64,000 bases of DNA from Candidimonas sp. (GTDB lineage Bacteria > Pseudomonadota > Gammaproteobacteria > Burkholderiales > Burkholderiaceae_B): contig SCRC01000046.1 of assembly GCA_004297945.1 (NCBI GenBank), positions 1 to 64,000 of the forward strand, given 5' to 3'. The position numbers and the translations under genes were made by a program. The notes under the pieces are model-generated. The model ran no database searches, was not told the DNA's origin, and saw only the letters and a program-made list of their open reading frames with translations. Shown here one piece after another: positions 18,409 to 27,697 of this stretch. Numbering within the stretch: the stretch's first letter is position 1; each line of letters starts with the position of its first letter.

Positions 18409-19353
18409 GTGCCGCCGCGCCCTTTGCGCCCGCGAGTCATGGTAGGGCCGGGCGCTCCGGATGACGCCGATATTTCGGTCGGCCCACACGGGGAAGTCGA
18501 GCTTTTGTTGCGCTATCGTCCGCCGTACGATTGGCCGGCCATGTTGGAGTTTCTGCGCAGGCGGGCTATTCCGGGCATCGAACGCGTCACTGCCGGCCTT
18601 TATGTACGATCGGTGCAGTTCGATGGGGTGCAGGGAACGGTCGCGGTCCAGGCGACCGACGAGGATGCGCTGCGTGCTACGCTGCGGTTTCCCAATCTAT
18701 CGGCGCTACCCGTGGTTATCGCGCGCCTGCGGCGTGTGTTCGACCTGGCCATCGATCCAGCCATTGTTGCCAGCCATCTTGCCAAAGATCCGGTGCTGGC
18801 CGCCTTGGTTCAGGCGCGACCGGGCTTGCGTGTACCCGGTGCCTGGGATGGGTTTGAGCTGGCCATCCGTGCCGTGCTGGGGCAGCAGATAACGGTGGCT
18901 GCCGCCGTGCGTCTGGCGGGGCGCCTGGTTGCCGCGTATGGCCTGCCTATGACGCGGCCCGACGGAGATTTGACGCATGTGTTTCCCGAACCCGAGGCGT
19001 TGGTGGAGGCGGACTTGGCCTCGCTTGGCATGCCTCGCAGCCGGGCCGCTGCGCTCTCGGCTGTGGCGACCGCCGTTATGTCCGATACGCATCTCTTTGA
19101 TGCGGGCCGAGGTTTGGACGAGGCTGTCCGGCGGCTACGCCTGATTCGCGGCGTAGGCGAGTGGACGGCGCAGTACATTGCTTTGCGCCAGTTGCGCGAG
19201 GCTGATGCTTTTCCCGCTTCTGACATCGTCCTTCTGCGTGTCATGGCCAGGCAGGAGGGGCGTGACTATTCCTCTTCCGAGCTTATTCAGCGAGCCCAGA
19301 CGTGGCGGCCTTGGCGCGCCTATGCGGCCCAGCACCTCTGGGCCTCGGCATAG
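18409..19353 (+). CDS. alkA: DNA-3-methyladenine glycosylase II (AlkA-type)
   Basis: Removes alkylated purines from DNA. The 314-residue protein has an AlkA N-terminal domain (LLLRYRPPYDWPAMLEFL, RAIPGIERV) and a helix-hairpin-helix GPD domain: AIRAVLGQQITV, LIRGVGEWTAQYIALR (hairpin) and the catalytic Asp in AFPASDIVLLRVM, ending WRPWRAYAAQHLW. This AlkA half is commonly found fused behind an Ada/AraC domain in proteobacteria, but that part is absent here, since a TGA stands just upstream at 18397. The start is GTG at 18409; ATG at 18439 (MVGPGAPDDAD) is an alternative. Confidence 0.88.
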   Translation: MPPRPLRPRVMVGPGAPDDADISVGPHGEVELLLRYRPPYDWPAMLEFLRRRAIPGIERVTAGLYVRSVQFDGVQGTVAVQATDEDALRATLRFPNLSALPVVIARLRRVFDLAIDPAIVASHLAKDPVLAALVQARPGLRVPGAWDGFELAIRAVLGQQITVAAAVRLAGRLVAAYGLPMTRPDGDLTHVFPEPEALVEADLASLGMPRSRAAALSAVATAVMSDTHLFDAGRGLDEAVRRLRLIRGVGEWTAQYIALRQLREADAFPASDIVLLRVMARQEGRDYSSSELIQRAQTWRPWRAYAAQHLWASA

Positions 19354-19458
19354 GCGTTGCGACGGGGGCGCGCCAATTTCTGATAAAGTCTCTCGAGGTA
19401 GTGTGTGCGGTCGGCTGCGGCATCGCGAATTCAAGAATACGAGGGAAGTGGGAATGGC

Positions 19459-20181
19459 ATGGGCAAGGGATGCGTCGCAGGCTTGGTCTTGATACTGGGA
19501 ATAGGGCTGACAGGGTGCGCCGACTCCGGCAAAACAGGGGCAGCGGGTCCTCACAACGAGTCCATGTCATTTGACCAGTTGGTGCAAACCGACTTTGACC
19601 GCACCGTTACCATCGCCATGCGCGATAATCTGGATAGTCTGAATCGTCTGCTCGAAAAACTGTATCGCCGCAATCCGTCCGAGTGGCGCAAGACTGGGGC
19701 GCCCGATTTGGCAACGGCCTTGAAATTAGGGCGCAAAGCCATCGAGCTGGGTCAGCCACCGCCCGACCTGAAAGGGTTTCGCGATATCCAGATTCTTTCC
19801 ATTGCGCTTGACCCCACCTACCGCGGTGACCGAGTGGGGGCCTTTATTTTTGGCCTCGCCAATATGATTATTCAGGCACACAATGGCAAGACACGCTTTT
19901 ATGTGTCCGACATCCTGAATGCTCAGCATGTCTATAACGCAGCACGCAATGTAGAAATTGCCGCCTGGTTGCTACAGACCCGGCGCGATGCCTCGGGCCA
20001 CCATCTGTTGTTGGCCAACGAAATTTCTGGCGATATTGCCAACCTTAGTTTTGAACGTGAGTTTGGCGGCCTGATCGGCCGGCTCGATCTGGTGGCCAAC
20101 CTGCTCGATGAAAACCTTCGGCGAGTCGGCATCAACTATGTGCAAGGCCTGCTGTTCTTCAATTTTCTGCCGGTGCGTTGA
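19459..20181 (+). CDS. conserved lipoprotein of unknown function
   Basis: A 240-residue precursor with a lipoprotein signal peptide, VLILGIGLTGC, the lipobox Cys being about residue 20. The mature part is mostly helical in character, with LDSLNRLLEKLYRRNPSEW, an aromatic LANMIIQAHNGK segment and a C-terminal IGRLDLVANLLDENLRR. I recognise it only as a type of hypothetical lipoprotein seen in Burkholderiales. ATG at 19459 was chosen because GGGAA precedes it and it places the signal peptide at the N-terminus; a frame from 19405 would bury it. The CoA-transferase gene follows after about 50 bp. Confidence 0.8.
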   Translation: MGKGCVAGLVLILGIGLTGCADSGKTGAAGPHNESMSFDQLVQTDFDRTVTIAMRDNLDSLNRLLEKLYRRNPSEWRKTGAPDLATALKLGRKAIELGQPPPDLKGFRDIQILSIALDPTYRGDRVGAFIFGLANMIIQAHNGKTRFYVSDILNAQHVYNAARNVEIAAWLLQTRRDASGHHLLLANEISGDIANLSFEREFGGLIGRLDLVANLLDENLRRVGINYVQGLLFFNFLPVR

Positions 20182-20231
20182 GTGTGGCAGGTATTATTGA
20201 CGTGCAAGTTTTATTTAGAGGCTTGGATACT

Positions 20232-21422
20232 ATGCTTAAACCTTTGAGCGGGATACGTGTACTCGAACTGGGTCAGTTGATCGCCGGTCCGTTTGCCGCC
20301 AAGATGCTCGGCGAATTCGGCGCCGAAGTCATCAAGATCGAACCACCGAAAACGGGTGATCCATTAAGGAAATGGCGTCTGCTGCATGACGACACCTCGG
20401 TATGGTGGGAAGTGCAATCCCGCAATAAACAATCCGTCACCCTGGATTTGCGTCAGGCCGAAGCTCAGGGCGTGATACGCCAGTTGGCGGCAACGGCCGA
20501 TATCCTGATCGAGAATTTTCGCCCTGGCACTCTTGAGGGCTGGGGCCTGGGGTGGGAAGCCCTTCATGAAATCAATCCTGGCCTGGTCATGCTGCGCGTG
20601 TCCGGCTATGGGCAGACCGGCCCCTATCGTGATCGCCCGGGTTTTGGCGTGGTGGGGGAGGCCATGGGCGGCTTGCGGCACTTAAGCGGCGAACCGGGGC
20701 GCGCGCCGGTGCGTGTGGGCGTGTCCATCGGGGATTCCTTGTCGGCCCTGCATGGCGTCATTGGCGTGTTGCTGGCCTTGCGTCATCACGAGCAGAATAA
20801 AGGCGAAGGTCAATACGTGGACGTGGCTCTGTACGAATCGGTATTCAATATGATGGAAAGCCTGCTGCCCGAATACTCGGTGTTTGACGAGATCCGCCAA
20901 CCCGCAGGCAGCAGCCTGCCCGGCATTACTCCGAGCAACGCTTACGTGTGCGCCGATGGCAAGTATGCTTTGGTGGCGGGCAACGGCGACAGTATCTTCA
21001 AGCGCCTGATGTCCGCCATTGACCGCAGCGATTTGGCGGAAAATCCGGCCTATGCGCATAACGACGGACGCGCGCGGCACGCGCCGATGATCGATGCGGC
21101 CATCGAAGCCTGGACCAGAAAGCACACGCTGGATGAAGTCCTGCAAACGCTGCACCAAGCGCGCATACCCGCAGGACGAATCTACGATATTGCCGATATT
21201 TGCGCAGACCCTCATTACCAGGCGCGCGAGATGCTACTGGATAGCCAGCTGGACGACGGCACTCCGGTCAAGCTGCCCGGCATCGTTCCCAAGCTTGGCT
21301 CAACGCCGGGCGGTGTTGAGCGTCGCGCTCCCAAGTTGGGCCAGGACACCGAGCGGGTCTTGACGGCTCTGGGTATCGATGCCGAGACTCAAAAAGACTG
21401 GATCCGCCGCGGCATTACCTGA
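20232..21422 (+). CDS. CaiB/BaiF-type (class III) CoA-transferase
   Basis: Transfers CoA between carboxylic acids; the substrate is unknown. The 396-residue protein shows the family hallmarks LSGIRVLELGQLIAGPFA, GAEVIKIEPP, GDPLR, NKQSVTLDL, VSGYGQTGPY, and the catalytic-Asp region VGVSIGDSLSALHGVIGVLLAL, where Asp forms the acyl anhydride. The C-terminal GIVPKLGSTPG is also typical. The start is ATG at 20232 (MLKPLSGIRVLEL); an in-frame TTG at 20178 overlaps the lipoprotein stop. It ends 9 bp from the convergent pckG, and no catabolic partner gene lies beside it. Confidence 0.9.
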   Translation: MLKPLSGIRVLELGQLIAGPFAAKMLGEFGAEVIKIEPPKTGDPLRKWRLLHDDTSVWWEVQSRNKQSVTLDLRQAEAQGVIRQLAATADILIENFRPGTLEGWGLGWEALHEINPGLVMLRVSGYGQTGPYRDRPGFGVVGEAMGGLRHLSGEPGRAPVRVGVSIGDSLSALHGVIGVLLALRHHEQNKGEGQYVDVALYESVFNMMESLLPEYSVFDEIRQPAGSSLPGITPSNAYVCADGKYALVAGNGDSIFKRLMSAIDRSDLAENPAYAHNDGRARHAPMIDAAIEAWTRKHTLDEVLQTLHQARIPAGRIYDIADICADPHYQAREMLLDSQLDDGTPVKLPGIVPKLGSTPGGVERRAPKLGQDTERVLTALGIDAETQKDWIRRGIT

Positions 21423-21431
21423 GCACAGATC

Positions 21432-23276
21432 CTAGGTGCCAAGCTGCCCGCTTAGCTGGTTTTGCAAGTTGCGCAGTTCTGCGGGCAGTCGTTTTTTAAG
21501 CTTGTCGAACAGTTCTGCGTGCAGGCCAAGCTCTTTGCGCCACGCGGCGCGATTGATCGCCGTGATGTGCTGAAACTTGTCGATGCCGAAATCGAGCCCG
21601 TCCCAGGTGATGTCTTCGTAGCGTGGCGAAATGCCGAACAGGTTGTCTTCGCCCAGGGCCGAACCGTCGATGCGTTCGAGCATCCATTTAAGGATGCGCA
21701 TGTTTTCGCCAAATCCGGGCCAGATAAACTTGCCGTGGTCGTCAGTCTGAAACCAATTGACGCAAAAAAAGCGCGGCAGCGTTGCGCCTGCTGCGCGCAA
21801 CTGTTCGCCCAGATTCAGCCAATGCGCGAAGTAGGCGCTCATGCTGTAGCCGCAAAACGGCAGCATTGCGAAAGGATCGCGGCGCACTACGCCCTGCGCA
21901 CCTGCGGCCGCAGCCGTGGTCTCCGAGCCCAGCGTAGCGGCCATGTATACGCCTTCGGCCCAGTTGCGCGCTTCGGTCACCAGCGGCACCGTGTCCGAGC
22001 GGCGCCCGCCCACAATGAATGCATCAATAGCCACCCCTGCCGGATTGTCCCATTCTGGATCGATAGCCGGGTTTTGCACCGCCGCCACGGTAAAGCGGGC
22101 GTTGGGATGCGCAGCCTTGCGGCCTGAGTCGGGTGTCCAGTCCTTGCCATGCCAATCGAGACAATGTTTGGGTGCCGGCCCCATGCCTTCCCACCAGACG
22201 TCGCCTTCGTCGGTCAGCGCGACGTTGGTGAACAGCACATTCTCGCGTAGCGACGCCATGCAATTGAAGTTGGTTTTTTCGTTGGTGCCGGGCGCTACGC
22301 CAAAATAGCCCGCCTCGGGGTTGATGGCATACAGGCGGCCGTCGGCACCGGGCTTGATCCAGGCGATGTCGTCGCCAATGGTGGTGACTTTCCAGCCCGG
22401 CAGCGACGCGGGCGGAATCAGCATGGCGAAATTGGTTTTCCCGCAGGCTGAAGGGAAGGCCGCCGCTACGTGCATTTTCTTGCCGTTGGGGGAAGTAACA
22501 CCCAAAACGAGCATGTGTTCGGCCATCCATCCCTGATCCCGGCCCATGGTGGACGCAATGCGCAGAGCAAAACATTTCTTGCCCAGTAGCGCGTTGCCCC
22601 CATAGCCTGACCCAAACGACCATATTTCGCGGCTTTCCGGATAATGCACGATATACTTGGTATCGTTGCAGGGCCACACGACGTCGGCCTGGCCGGCGGC
22701 AAGCGGCTTGCCGACCGAATGCACACAGGGCACAAACTCGCCGTCGGCGCCCAGCACGTCGTAGACCTTGCGGCCCATCCGCGTCATAAGGCGCATATTG
22801 GCAACGACGTAAGGCGAATCGGACAGCTCCACGCCGATGTGCGCGATGGGCGAACCCAACGGGCCCATGGAGAAGGGGATTACATACAGCGTGCGCCCGC
22901 GCATGCAGCCCGCGAACAGACCGTTCAGGGTTTCGCGCATGGCCGCCGGCTCGATCCAGTTGTTGGTGGGGCCGGCATCGTCTTCTTTTTCGCAACAGAT
23001 AAAAGTGCGGTTTTCCACACGCGCAACGTCGCTCGGATCAGACCATGCCAGGTAAGAATTGGGCCGTTTGGCTGGATTCAAGCGCTGCAATGTGCCGGCC
23101 TGCACCATCAGTTCGCATAATCGGTCATATTCTTCTTGGGAACCATCGCACCATTCGATGCGGTCGGGTTCGGTCAGCGCAGCGACCTGTGCCACCCAGG
23201 CTTTGAGACGCGAGTGCGGCACCCAATGAGGGGCGTTGACGTCGGCAGATGGGTTGAGGGTGGTCGCAGGGGTCAT
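21432..23276 (-). CDS. pckG: phosphoenolpyruvate carboxykinase (GTP)
   Basis: Converts oxaloacetate and GTP to PEP, GDP and CO2 in gluconeogenesis. The 614-residue length and motifs fit the GTP-dependent family: the P-loop [13 protein letters not shown], the kinase-2-like segment [15 protein letters not shown], the active-site RRSDTVPLV and the GTP-base region [10 protein letters not shown]. The start is ATG at 23276, preceded by GGAGA at good spacing; an upstream in-frame start at 23330 is not needed. It is convergent with the CoA-transferase gene and divergent from the diguanylate cyclase gene. Confidence 0.97.
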   Translation of the reverse strand: MTPATTLNPSADVNAPHWVPHSRLKAWVAQVAALTEPDRIEWCDGSQEEYDRLCELMVQAGTLQRLNPAKRPNSYLAWSDPSDVARVENRTFICCEKEDDAGPTNNWIEPAAMRETLNGLFAGCMRGRTLYVIPFSMGPLGSPIAHIGVELSDSPYVVANMRLMTRMGRKVYDVLGADGEFVPCVHSVGKPLAAGQADVVWPCNDTKYIVHYPESREIWSFGSGYGGNALLGKKCFALRIASTMGRDQGWMAEHMLVLGVTSPNGKKMHVAAAFPSACGKTNFAMLIPPASLPGWKVTTIGDDIAWIKPGADGRLYAINPEAGYFGVAPGTNEKTNFNCMASLRENVLFTNVALTDEGDVWWEGMGPAPKHCLDWHGKDWTPDSGRKAAHPNARFTVAAVQNPAIDPEWDNPAGVAIDAFIVGGRRSDTVPLVTEARNWAEGVYMAATLGSETTAAAAGAQGVVRRDPFAMLPFCGYSMSAYFAHWLNLGEQLRAAGATLPRFFCVNWFQTDDHGKFIWPGFGENMRILKWMLERIDGSALGEDNLFGISPRYEDITWDGLDFGIDKFQHITAINRAAWRKELGLHAELFDKLKKRLPAELRNLQNQLSGQLGT

Positions 23277-23482
23277 GATGGTGGTCTCCGTTATACAGGA
23301 TTGTGCTCTTTCGTTATGGCCTAATATCATACAAGAGAGCGGGTAGGGCGGTGTGATCGCGTATGGGGGAGCTAGAATAGCAAGTTTGATACAAGCTGCC
23401 TGGCTTACATACGATTATTACGACGCTTTTGTTGTTGAATGCACAAACCAGACATCATCGGACTCGGAAGCCGGAACCTCTC

Positions 23483-25009
23483 ATGACAGACAAAGACACT
23501 CATCATTTATCCAAAATTCTCAAGGAAGTGGGTCAGGCGGCGGGCGATGGCGATATGTTCGATATTGCGCCGGCCTCGCTTTGGCTGGAAGACTATAGCG
23601 GCATACAAACGTTGTTTGCTCAATGGCGCGCCGGCGGGATAAGCAATCTGGGCAGCCATTTGCTGGCCAACCCGCATCTGGTGGAACAGTGCACCGAGCA
23701 AATGCGGGTAATTAATGTGAACCGTCGCACGCTTAGTCTTTTCGAGGCGAACGACCTGGAACATCTCAGGCAGAATCTTGGCCAAATATTCAGCGGCGAG
23801 ATGCTGGCGGGCTTAATTGGCGAACTAGTGCAGTTATGGAATGGGCAGCGTCATTTTGCGGGCCATAGCGTGAACTACACCCTTTCGGGACGCCGGCTGG
23901 ATGTACAAATACGAGGCAGCATTTTGGGCGATGATCCCGACGATTGGAGTCGGGTTTTGGTGGCGGTGGAAGATGTTACCGAGCGATTGTCGGTTCAAAG
24001 CCAACTGTTGGCCAGCGAGGCTTACGCGCGCGGCCTGTTCCAGTATTCGCCTGTGTCTCTGTGGGTCGAAGACTTCAGCGCGGTTCGGTGCCTGTTCGAC
24101 GAGATTCGTCGCGCTGGCATTTCGGATTTCCGCACGTTTACCGATGTTCATCCCGAGTTCGTCAGTCGCTGTGCACAAGAAGTCAGGGTGATCAATGTCA
24201 ATCAGGTGACTCTTGGGTTGTTCGTTGCCCCCGACCAGGCAACGCTTTTGAATAATCTGGACAAAGTATTTCGCGATGATGATATGCATCCACATTTTCG
24301 CGAGCAACTGATTGACCTGTGGGAAGGAAAGTTATTTCAGCAGCGAGAGGTGGTCAATCACACATTAACCGGCGATGAGCTGTACCTGTACTTGCAGTTT
24401 TCAGTGCTGCCCGGGCATGAAGAAAGTTGGGACTTGGTGCTCGTGGCGCTTACGGATATTACCGCGCGAAAAAAGGCCGAGGCGTATCTTGAGTTTCTGG
24501 GCAAGCACGATTCCCTGACCAAGCAGCACAATCGGGGCTTTTATGTCGAGGAACTCAATCGGATCGAGCGAAAAAAGCTCTATCCCGTCAGCATCATTAT
24601 TATCGATCTGAATGGCTTAAAGGTATGCAACGACGCGTTAGGACATGCGGCCGGCGATGATTTATTGCGCCGGTTCGGAGAAATCCTGGACGCAGTGGTC
24701 GCTAAACCTGCCTGCGCTTCGCGCATTGGTGGAGATGAGTTCGCAATTTTGCTGCCTTCAACCGACGCTGAGGACGCGACCGATGTCATGGAGCAGATTA
24801 TTGCCCTGGTGGCGCTGAATAATCAATATTATTCAGCGACGACACTTTCGATCTCGATGGGGTGCGCCACGGCTGTGGATGGAGAGCGTCTCGAACTGGC
24901 GGCGCAAAGAGCGGATAAGAACATGTACCAGAGAAAACGCGCGTTTTATTCCGACGACCACCATGAGCGCCGCCGCCTCGACCGCGACGCAGGCGTTTCG
25001 GATGTGTAA
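23483..25009 (+). CDS. diguanylate cyclase with two tandem PAS-like sensor domains
   Basis: Probably makes cyclic di-GMP. The 508-residue cytoplasmic protein (no transmembrane segment seen) has two related N-terminal sensor modules, about 25-165 and 185-325. Both carry the pattern SLWxEDxS, RVINVN and TLxLF, so they arose by internal duplication. A GGDEF domain follows (about 335-490): DSLTKQHNRGFY, DLNGLKVCNDALGHAAGDDLL, and RIGGDEFAILLP with GGDEF at 416-420, the catalytic signature intact. The RxxD inhibitory site expected just before it is absent (KPAC instead), so product inhibition is probably lacking. The start at 23483 gives MTDKDTHH. Confidence 0.92.
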   Translation: MTDKDTHHLSKILKEVGQAAGDGDMFDIAPASLWLEDYSGIQTLFAQWRAGGISNLGSHLLANPHLVEQCTEQMRVINVNRRTLSLFEANDLEHLRQNLGQIFSGEMLAGLIGELVQLWNGQRHFAGHSVNYTLSGRRLDVQIRGSILGDDPDDWSRVLVAVEDVTERLSVQSQLLASEAYARGLFQYSPVSLWVEDFSAVRCLFDEIRRAGISDFRTFTDVHPEFVSRCAQEVRVINVNQVTLGLFVAPDQATLLNNLDKVFRDDDMHPHFREQLIDLWEGKLFQQREVVNHTLTGDELYLYLQFSVLPGHEESWDLVLVALTDITARKKAEAYLEFLGKHDSLTKQHNRGFYVEELNRIERKKLYPVSIIIIDLNGLKVCNDALGHAAGDDLLRRFGEILDAVVAKPACASRIGGDEFAILLPSTDAEDATDVMEQIIALVALNNQYYSATTLSISMGCATAVDGERLELAAQRADKNMYQRKRAFYSDDHHERRRLDRDAGVSDV

Positions 25010-25039
25010 TGGGTTTGCCGGCGCCAGGTCGAGCTTGTC

Positions 25040-26620
25040 TCAAGGACGTTTAAGGGCCGCACGATAGCGGTCCACGTAAGTGTCGAAATCTTCGCGGTCG
25101 TTTTGTTCCAGGTAAGCCTGTTCTTGCACCGATTGTGCGGCCAGCTCAAGCAGTTCTTGCTGTGTTGCCGCGCTTAAAGGCCTGGCGCGCAGCGCGTCGC
25201 GGTGTCGCTGGCTTTGCCCCAAGGTGTAGTCATGCAGACTGATGCCGTCGGCGCGTAGCGCCCGCAACAGTTTGGCTGACGGCGTCTGCTCGCTGTCGCG
25301 GAGTTTAGGCTGTTGCGCTTGGACGGCCTGTACATAGTTCTGCCCGCCATGCGTAGCATCGAGCACCTCTGCGTAGGGGACAATGCGCTCGATCAGTTCC
25401 AGGCCCCAGTCGGCCAGGCCGACCGATTGGTGCGAGTTGGCCACGTCATCGGATTTGACCAGTTGCAGGTCAGGCTTGCGGCCTTCCTTGACGACCAGGC
25501 CGAAATTGCTGCGGCTGTGGCGGCAGGTGCCGTCTTGCGGAAAGAATGGGCTTTCCTCGGTGGCGCAAAAAAGCAGAAAGGCGTCCATGAAGTAACTTGT
25601 CTGAGGCGAAATGCCGATTGGCGAGTCAGGGTCTATATCCAGGCAACGCACTTCGATATATTGCACACCACGCTCGGCCAACGCTGTTACCGGCCGCTCG
25701 CAGCGCCCAGTGGTGCGCTTGGGCCGGATCGTGGAGTAATATTCGTTTTCGATTTGCAGCACATGCGTGTTGAGCTGAATCCATTTGCCGTCGCGATGCG
25801 TGCCTATGGCTTCGTAGGCCGGCCACGGTTTGGTGACGGCGTTGTACATGCGGGCCAAAAAAGTTCCTATATCGTTATAGCAAAGCTGCAATTCCGACTG
25901 TGCTTTGTTTTGATAGCCGAAGTCACTCATGCGCAAGCTAGTGGCGTACGGCAGGTACAAGGTGTCGGCGTCCAGGCTTTGCAAGGAATGCCTGGCGCTA
26001 TGCATGAATGCACTGGATACCGCAGGTGAGGCGCCGAACAAATACATCAGCAACCAGGAATAACGTGTGAAGTTGCGGATCAGGGCCAGATAGCCCTTGG
26101 ATCGGCGATCTTCAACAGTAGGCCCCCGGACGCTGAAACGCTCCCAGATTTCGTCTGGCAACGAGAAGTTGTAATGCACGCCAGCGATGCATTGCATGGT
26201 CTTACCGTAGCGTTCGGCCAGGCCGCGCCGATAGACATGTTTGAGCATGCCGGTATTGGATGTGCCGTACCAGGCGATGGGGATGTCGGCCTCTGCGGGC
26301 AGATGCGCCGGCATGGATTGATTCCATATCAGTTCCTGGCCCAGCTGCTGCGCCACAAAACGATGCGTATCGTCCAGCTCGGCGAGCAGCTCGGTGACCG
26401 TGCCGTGAGTTCCTGTGATCAGTTCCAGCAATGATTCGGAGTAGTCTGTCGTGATGCGCGGATTGGTCAGCGCCGAACCCAGCACGCCGGGGTGAGGCGT
26501 ACGGGCAAGAACCCCTTGGTTATCGACGCGTAAGCCTTCTTTTTCGATACCTCGCAATACACCTTTGAGCAATTGAGGGTTTTGGCGTAGCGCCGTATAG
26601 CGGGAGTGCTTGGGAGTCAT
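25040..26620 (-). CDS. gshA: glutamate-cysteine ligase
   Basis: First step of glutathione synthesis. The 526-residue product matches the E. coli-type (type 1) ligase: GIEKEGLRVDNQG near the N-terminus, TTDYSESLLELIT (metal and Glu binding), MQCIAGVHYNFSLP, the arginine-containing RNFTRYSWLLMYLFGASPA, and EVRCLDIDPDSPIGI. The ATG at 26620 begins MTPKHSRYTALRQNP. It is convergent with the diguanylate cyclase gene, 30 bp apart. The 168-bp gap upstream contains a small CGGCGGT/ACCGCCG hairpin at about 26714-26731 of unknown role. Confidence 0.96.
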   Translation of the reverse strand: MTPKHSRYTALRQNPQLLKGVLRGIEKEGLRVDNQGVLARTPHPGVLGSALTNPRITTDYSESLLELITGTHGTVTELLAELDDTHRFVAQQLGQELIWNQSMPAHLPAEADIPIAWYGTSNTGMLKHVYRRGLAERYGKTMQCIAGVHYNFSLPDEIWERFSVRGPTVEDRRSKGYLALIRNFTRYSWLLMYLFGASPAVSSAFMHSARHSLQSLDADTLYLPYATSLRMSDFGYQNKAQSELQLCYNDIGTFLARMYNAVTKPWPAYEAIGTHRDGKWIQLNTHVLQIENEYYSTIRPKRTTGRCERPVTALAERGVQYIEVRCLDIDPDSPIGISPQTSYFMDAFLLFCATEESPFFPQDGTCRHSRSNFGLVVKEGRKPDLQLVKSDDVANSHQSVGLADWGLELIERIVPYAEVLDATHGGQNYVQAVQAQQPKLRDSEQTPSAKLLRALRADGISLHDYTLGQSQRHRDALRARPLSAATQQELLELAAQSVQEQAYLEQNDREDFDTYVDRYRAALKRP

Positions 26621-26788
26621 TGAAGGATTGTTCTTTAGTCGGTCAGTTTGCGATTTTACGGGTGTTTGGCAATTAGTGTTGGGATACAGGTTATGGCGAG
26701 GGTGGATTTGCCCGACGGCGGTGCAACCGCCGACCGAGGGGGGCGGTAAACTGGGCTCTTTTTAGGAACGGCGCGCGGGGGGGACGGA

Positions 26789-27301
26789 GTGTTCAGACGC
26801 ACAGCAGCGATTGCAATGGTTTGTATGACCTTGATGGGGTGTTCGCCCGAGTACAACTGGCGAGTGACCGCGGTGGCCGATGGCTCTGTGACGGCGATTT
26901 TTCCGGACAAGCCCGAGGTTGCGCAGCGCTCGCTGGATTTCTCAGGACATTCGATTCAGTTTTTCCTGACGGCGGCCCATGTCGATGACGCCGTGTTTGC
27001 GGTGGGCTATGCACCGTGGCCCGATGAATGGGCGCATGACGATCAGGCCAGGCACGATTTGGCCAAGGCAATAATACGTTCGCTTTATCAGAATCTGGGT
27101 GTGGCCCCGCCTAATGTGCTGCCGGCGCTTGGCAAGCGCTTTACCGTTGAGGGCAAGTCGCAGAAAGGTGCGGCCCGGCTTGAGGCTAAGGTTTGGCTGT
27201 TGCCCCACGGCTTGGTCGAGGGCCTGGTAACCGCCCCCGTCCGGGCTTATCCGAAACCGGAGGCGGATGAATTTTTTGGCTCTTTGGGGGCGGCTCGGTA
27301 A
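26789..27301 (+). CDS. small lipoprotein of unknown function
   Basis: A 170-residue precursor beginning at a GTG with a lipoprotein signal peptide, MFRRTAAIAMVCMTLMGC, lipobox Cys18. The mature part has VTAVADGSVTAIFPDKPEVAQRSLDF and a C-terminal EAKVWLLPHGLVEGLVTAP, without a family I can name. The GTG was chosen because a purine-rich stretch precedes it and the signal peptide then starts at residue 1. Its last 116 bp overlap the 3' part of the LuxR-type gene on the opposite strand. Confidence 0.75.
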   Translation: MFRRTAAIAMVCMTLMGCSPEYNWRVTAVADGSVTAIFPDKPEVAQRSLDFSGHSIQFFLTAAHVDDAVFAVGYAPWPDEWAHDDQARHDLAKAIIRSLYQNLGVAPPNVLPALGKRFTVEGKSQKGAARLEAKVWLLPHGLVEGLVTAPVRAYPKPEADEFFGSLGAAR

Positions 27302-27518
27302 GGACATTTAGCCAGCCGGCCTGTAAAACCGCCGTAATGGCCGCCTGACGGCCATGCACTTGTAGTTTTTGGCAGGCATTTTGAATATGAAAGTTGACCG
27401 TGCGTTCGGCCACGCCCAGGATGATTCCCATTTCCCAGCTGGTCTTGCCGATGGCTGCCCAGCGCAGGCAGGTCAGCTCCTTGGTTGTAAGCGGATTCAT
27501 GGCTTGGCTCTTGCTCAT
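27186..27518 (-). CDS. LuxR-type DNA-binding protein without sensor domain
   Basis: A 110-residue protein made only of a LuxR-type helix-turn-helix: LTTKELTCLRWAAIGKTSWEMGIILGV followed by AERTVNFHIQNACQKL, close to the C-terminal domain of quorum-sensing regulators. There is no autoinducer-binding or receiver domain. After about residue 70 the sequence is a Pro/Arg-rich tail encoded by DNA antisense to the end of the neighbouring lipoprotein gene, so the tail may be non-essential. A second ATG at 27500 is possible. Targets are unknown; metX lies divergently 180 bp away. Confidence 0.75.
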   Translation of the reverse strand: MSKSQAMNPLTTKELTCLRWAAIGKTSWEMGIILGVAERTVNFHIQNACQKLQVHGRQAAITAVLQAGWLNVLTEPPPKSQKIHPPPVSDKPGRGRLPGPRPSRGATAKP

Positions 27519-27637
27519 TGGTGCGTCGCTTTAATTACAATAATTAAACTAATGTATCAATTTTAATCATTTTGGTAAAACCCGAGAAGACAAAACCGTG
27601 CCTGGCTTATTTCAAGGTGATAAACTTCAGTATCGAA

Positions 27638-27692
27638 TCGGCGCCGATTTGCGTGATCTGCTTGCGGGCGCTTCATAAATCCAGCTAAAGAG
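27638..27692 (+). ncRNA. SAM-II riboswitch upstream of metX
   Basis: The leader just before metX matches the SAM-II (SAM-alpha) pattern in order: a P1 arm GGCGCC, then GATTTG, CTTGCGGGCGC (P1 partner), CATAAAT and the conserved GCTAAAGAG that doubles as Shine-Dalgarno, five bases before the ATG at 27698. S-adenosylmethionine binding would sequester the ribosome site and reduce MetX synthesis. The match is by eye to the family consensus; a covariance search would settle it. Confidence 0.83.
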
Positions 27693-27697
27693 TCCAT

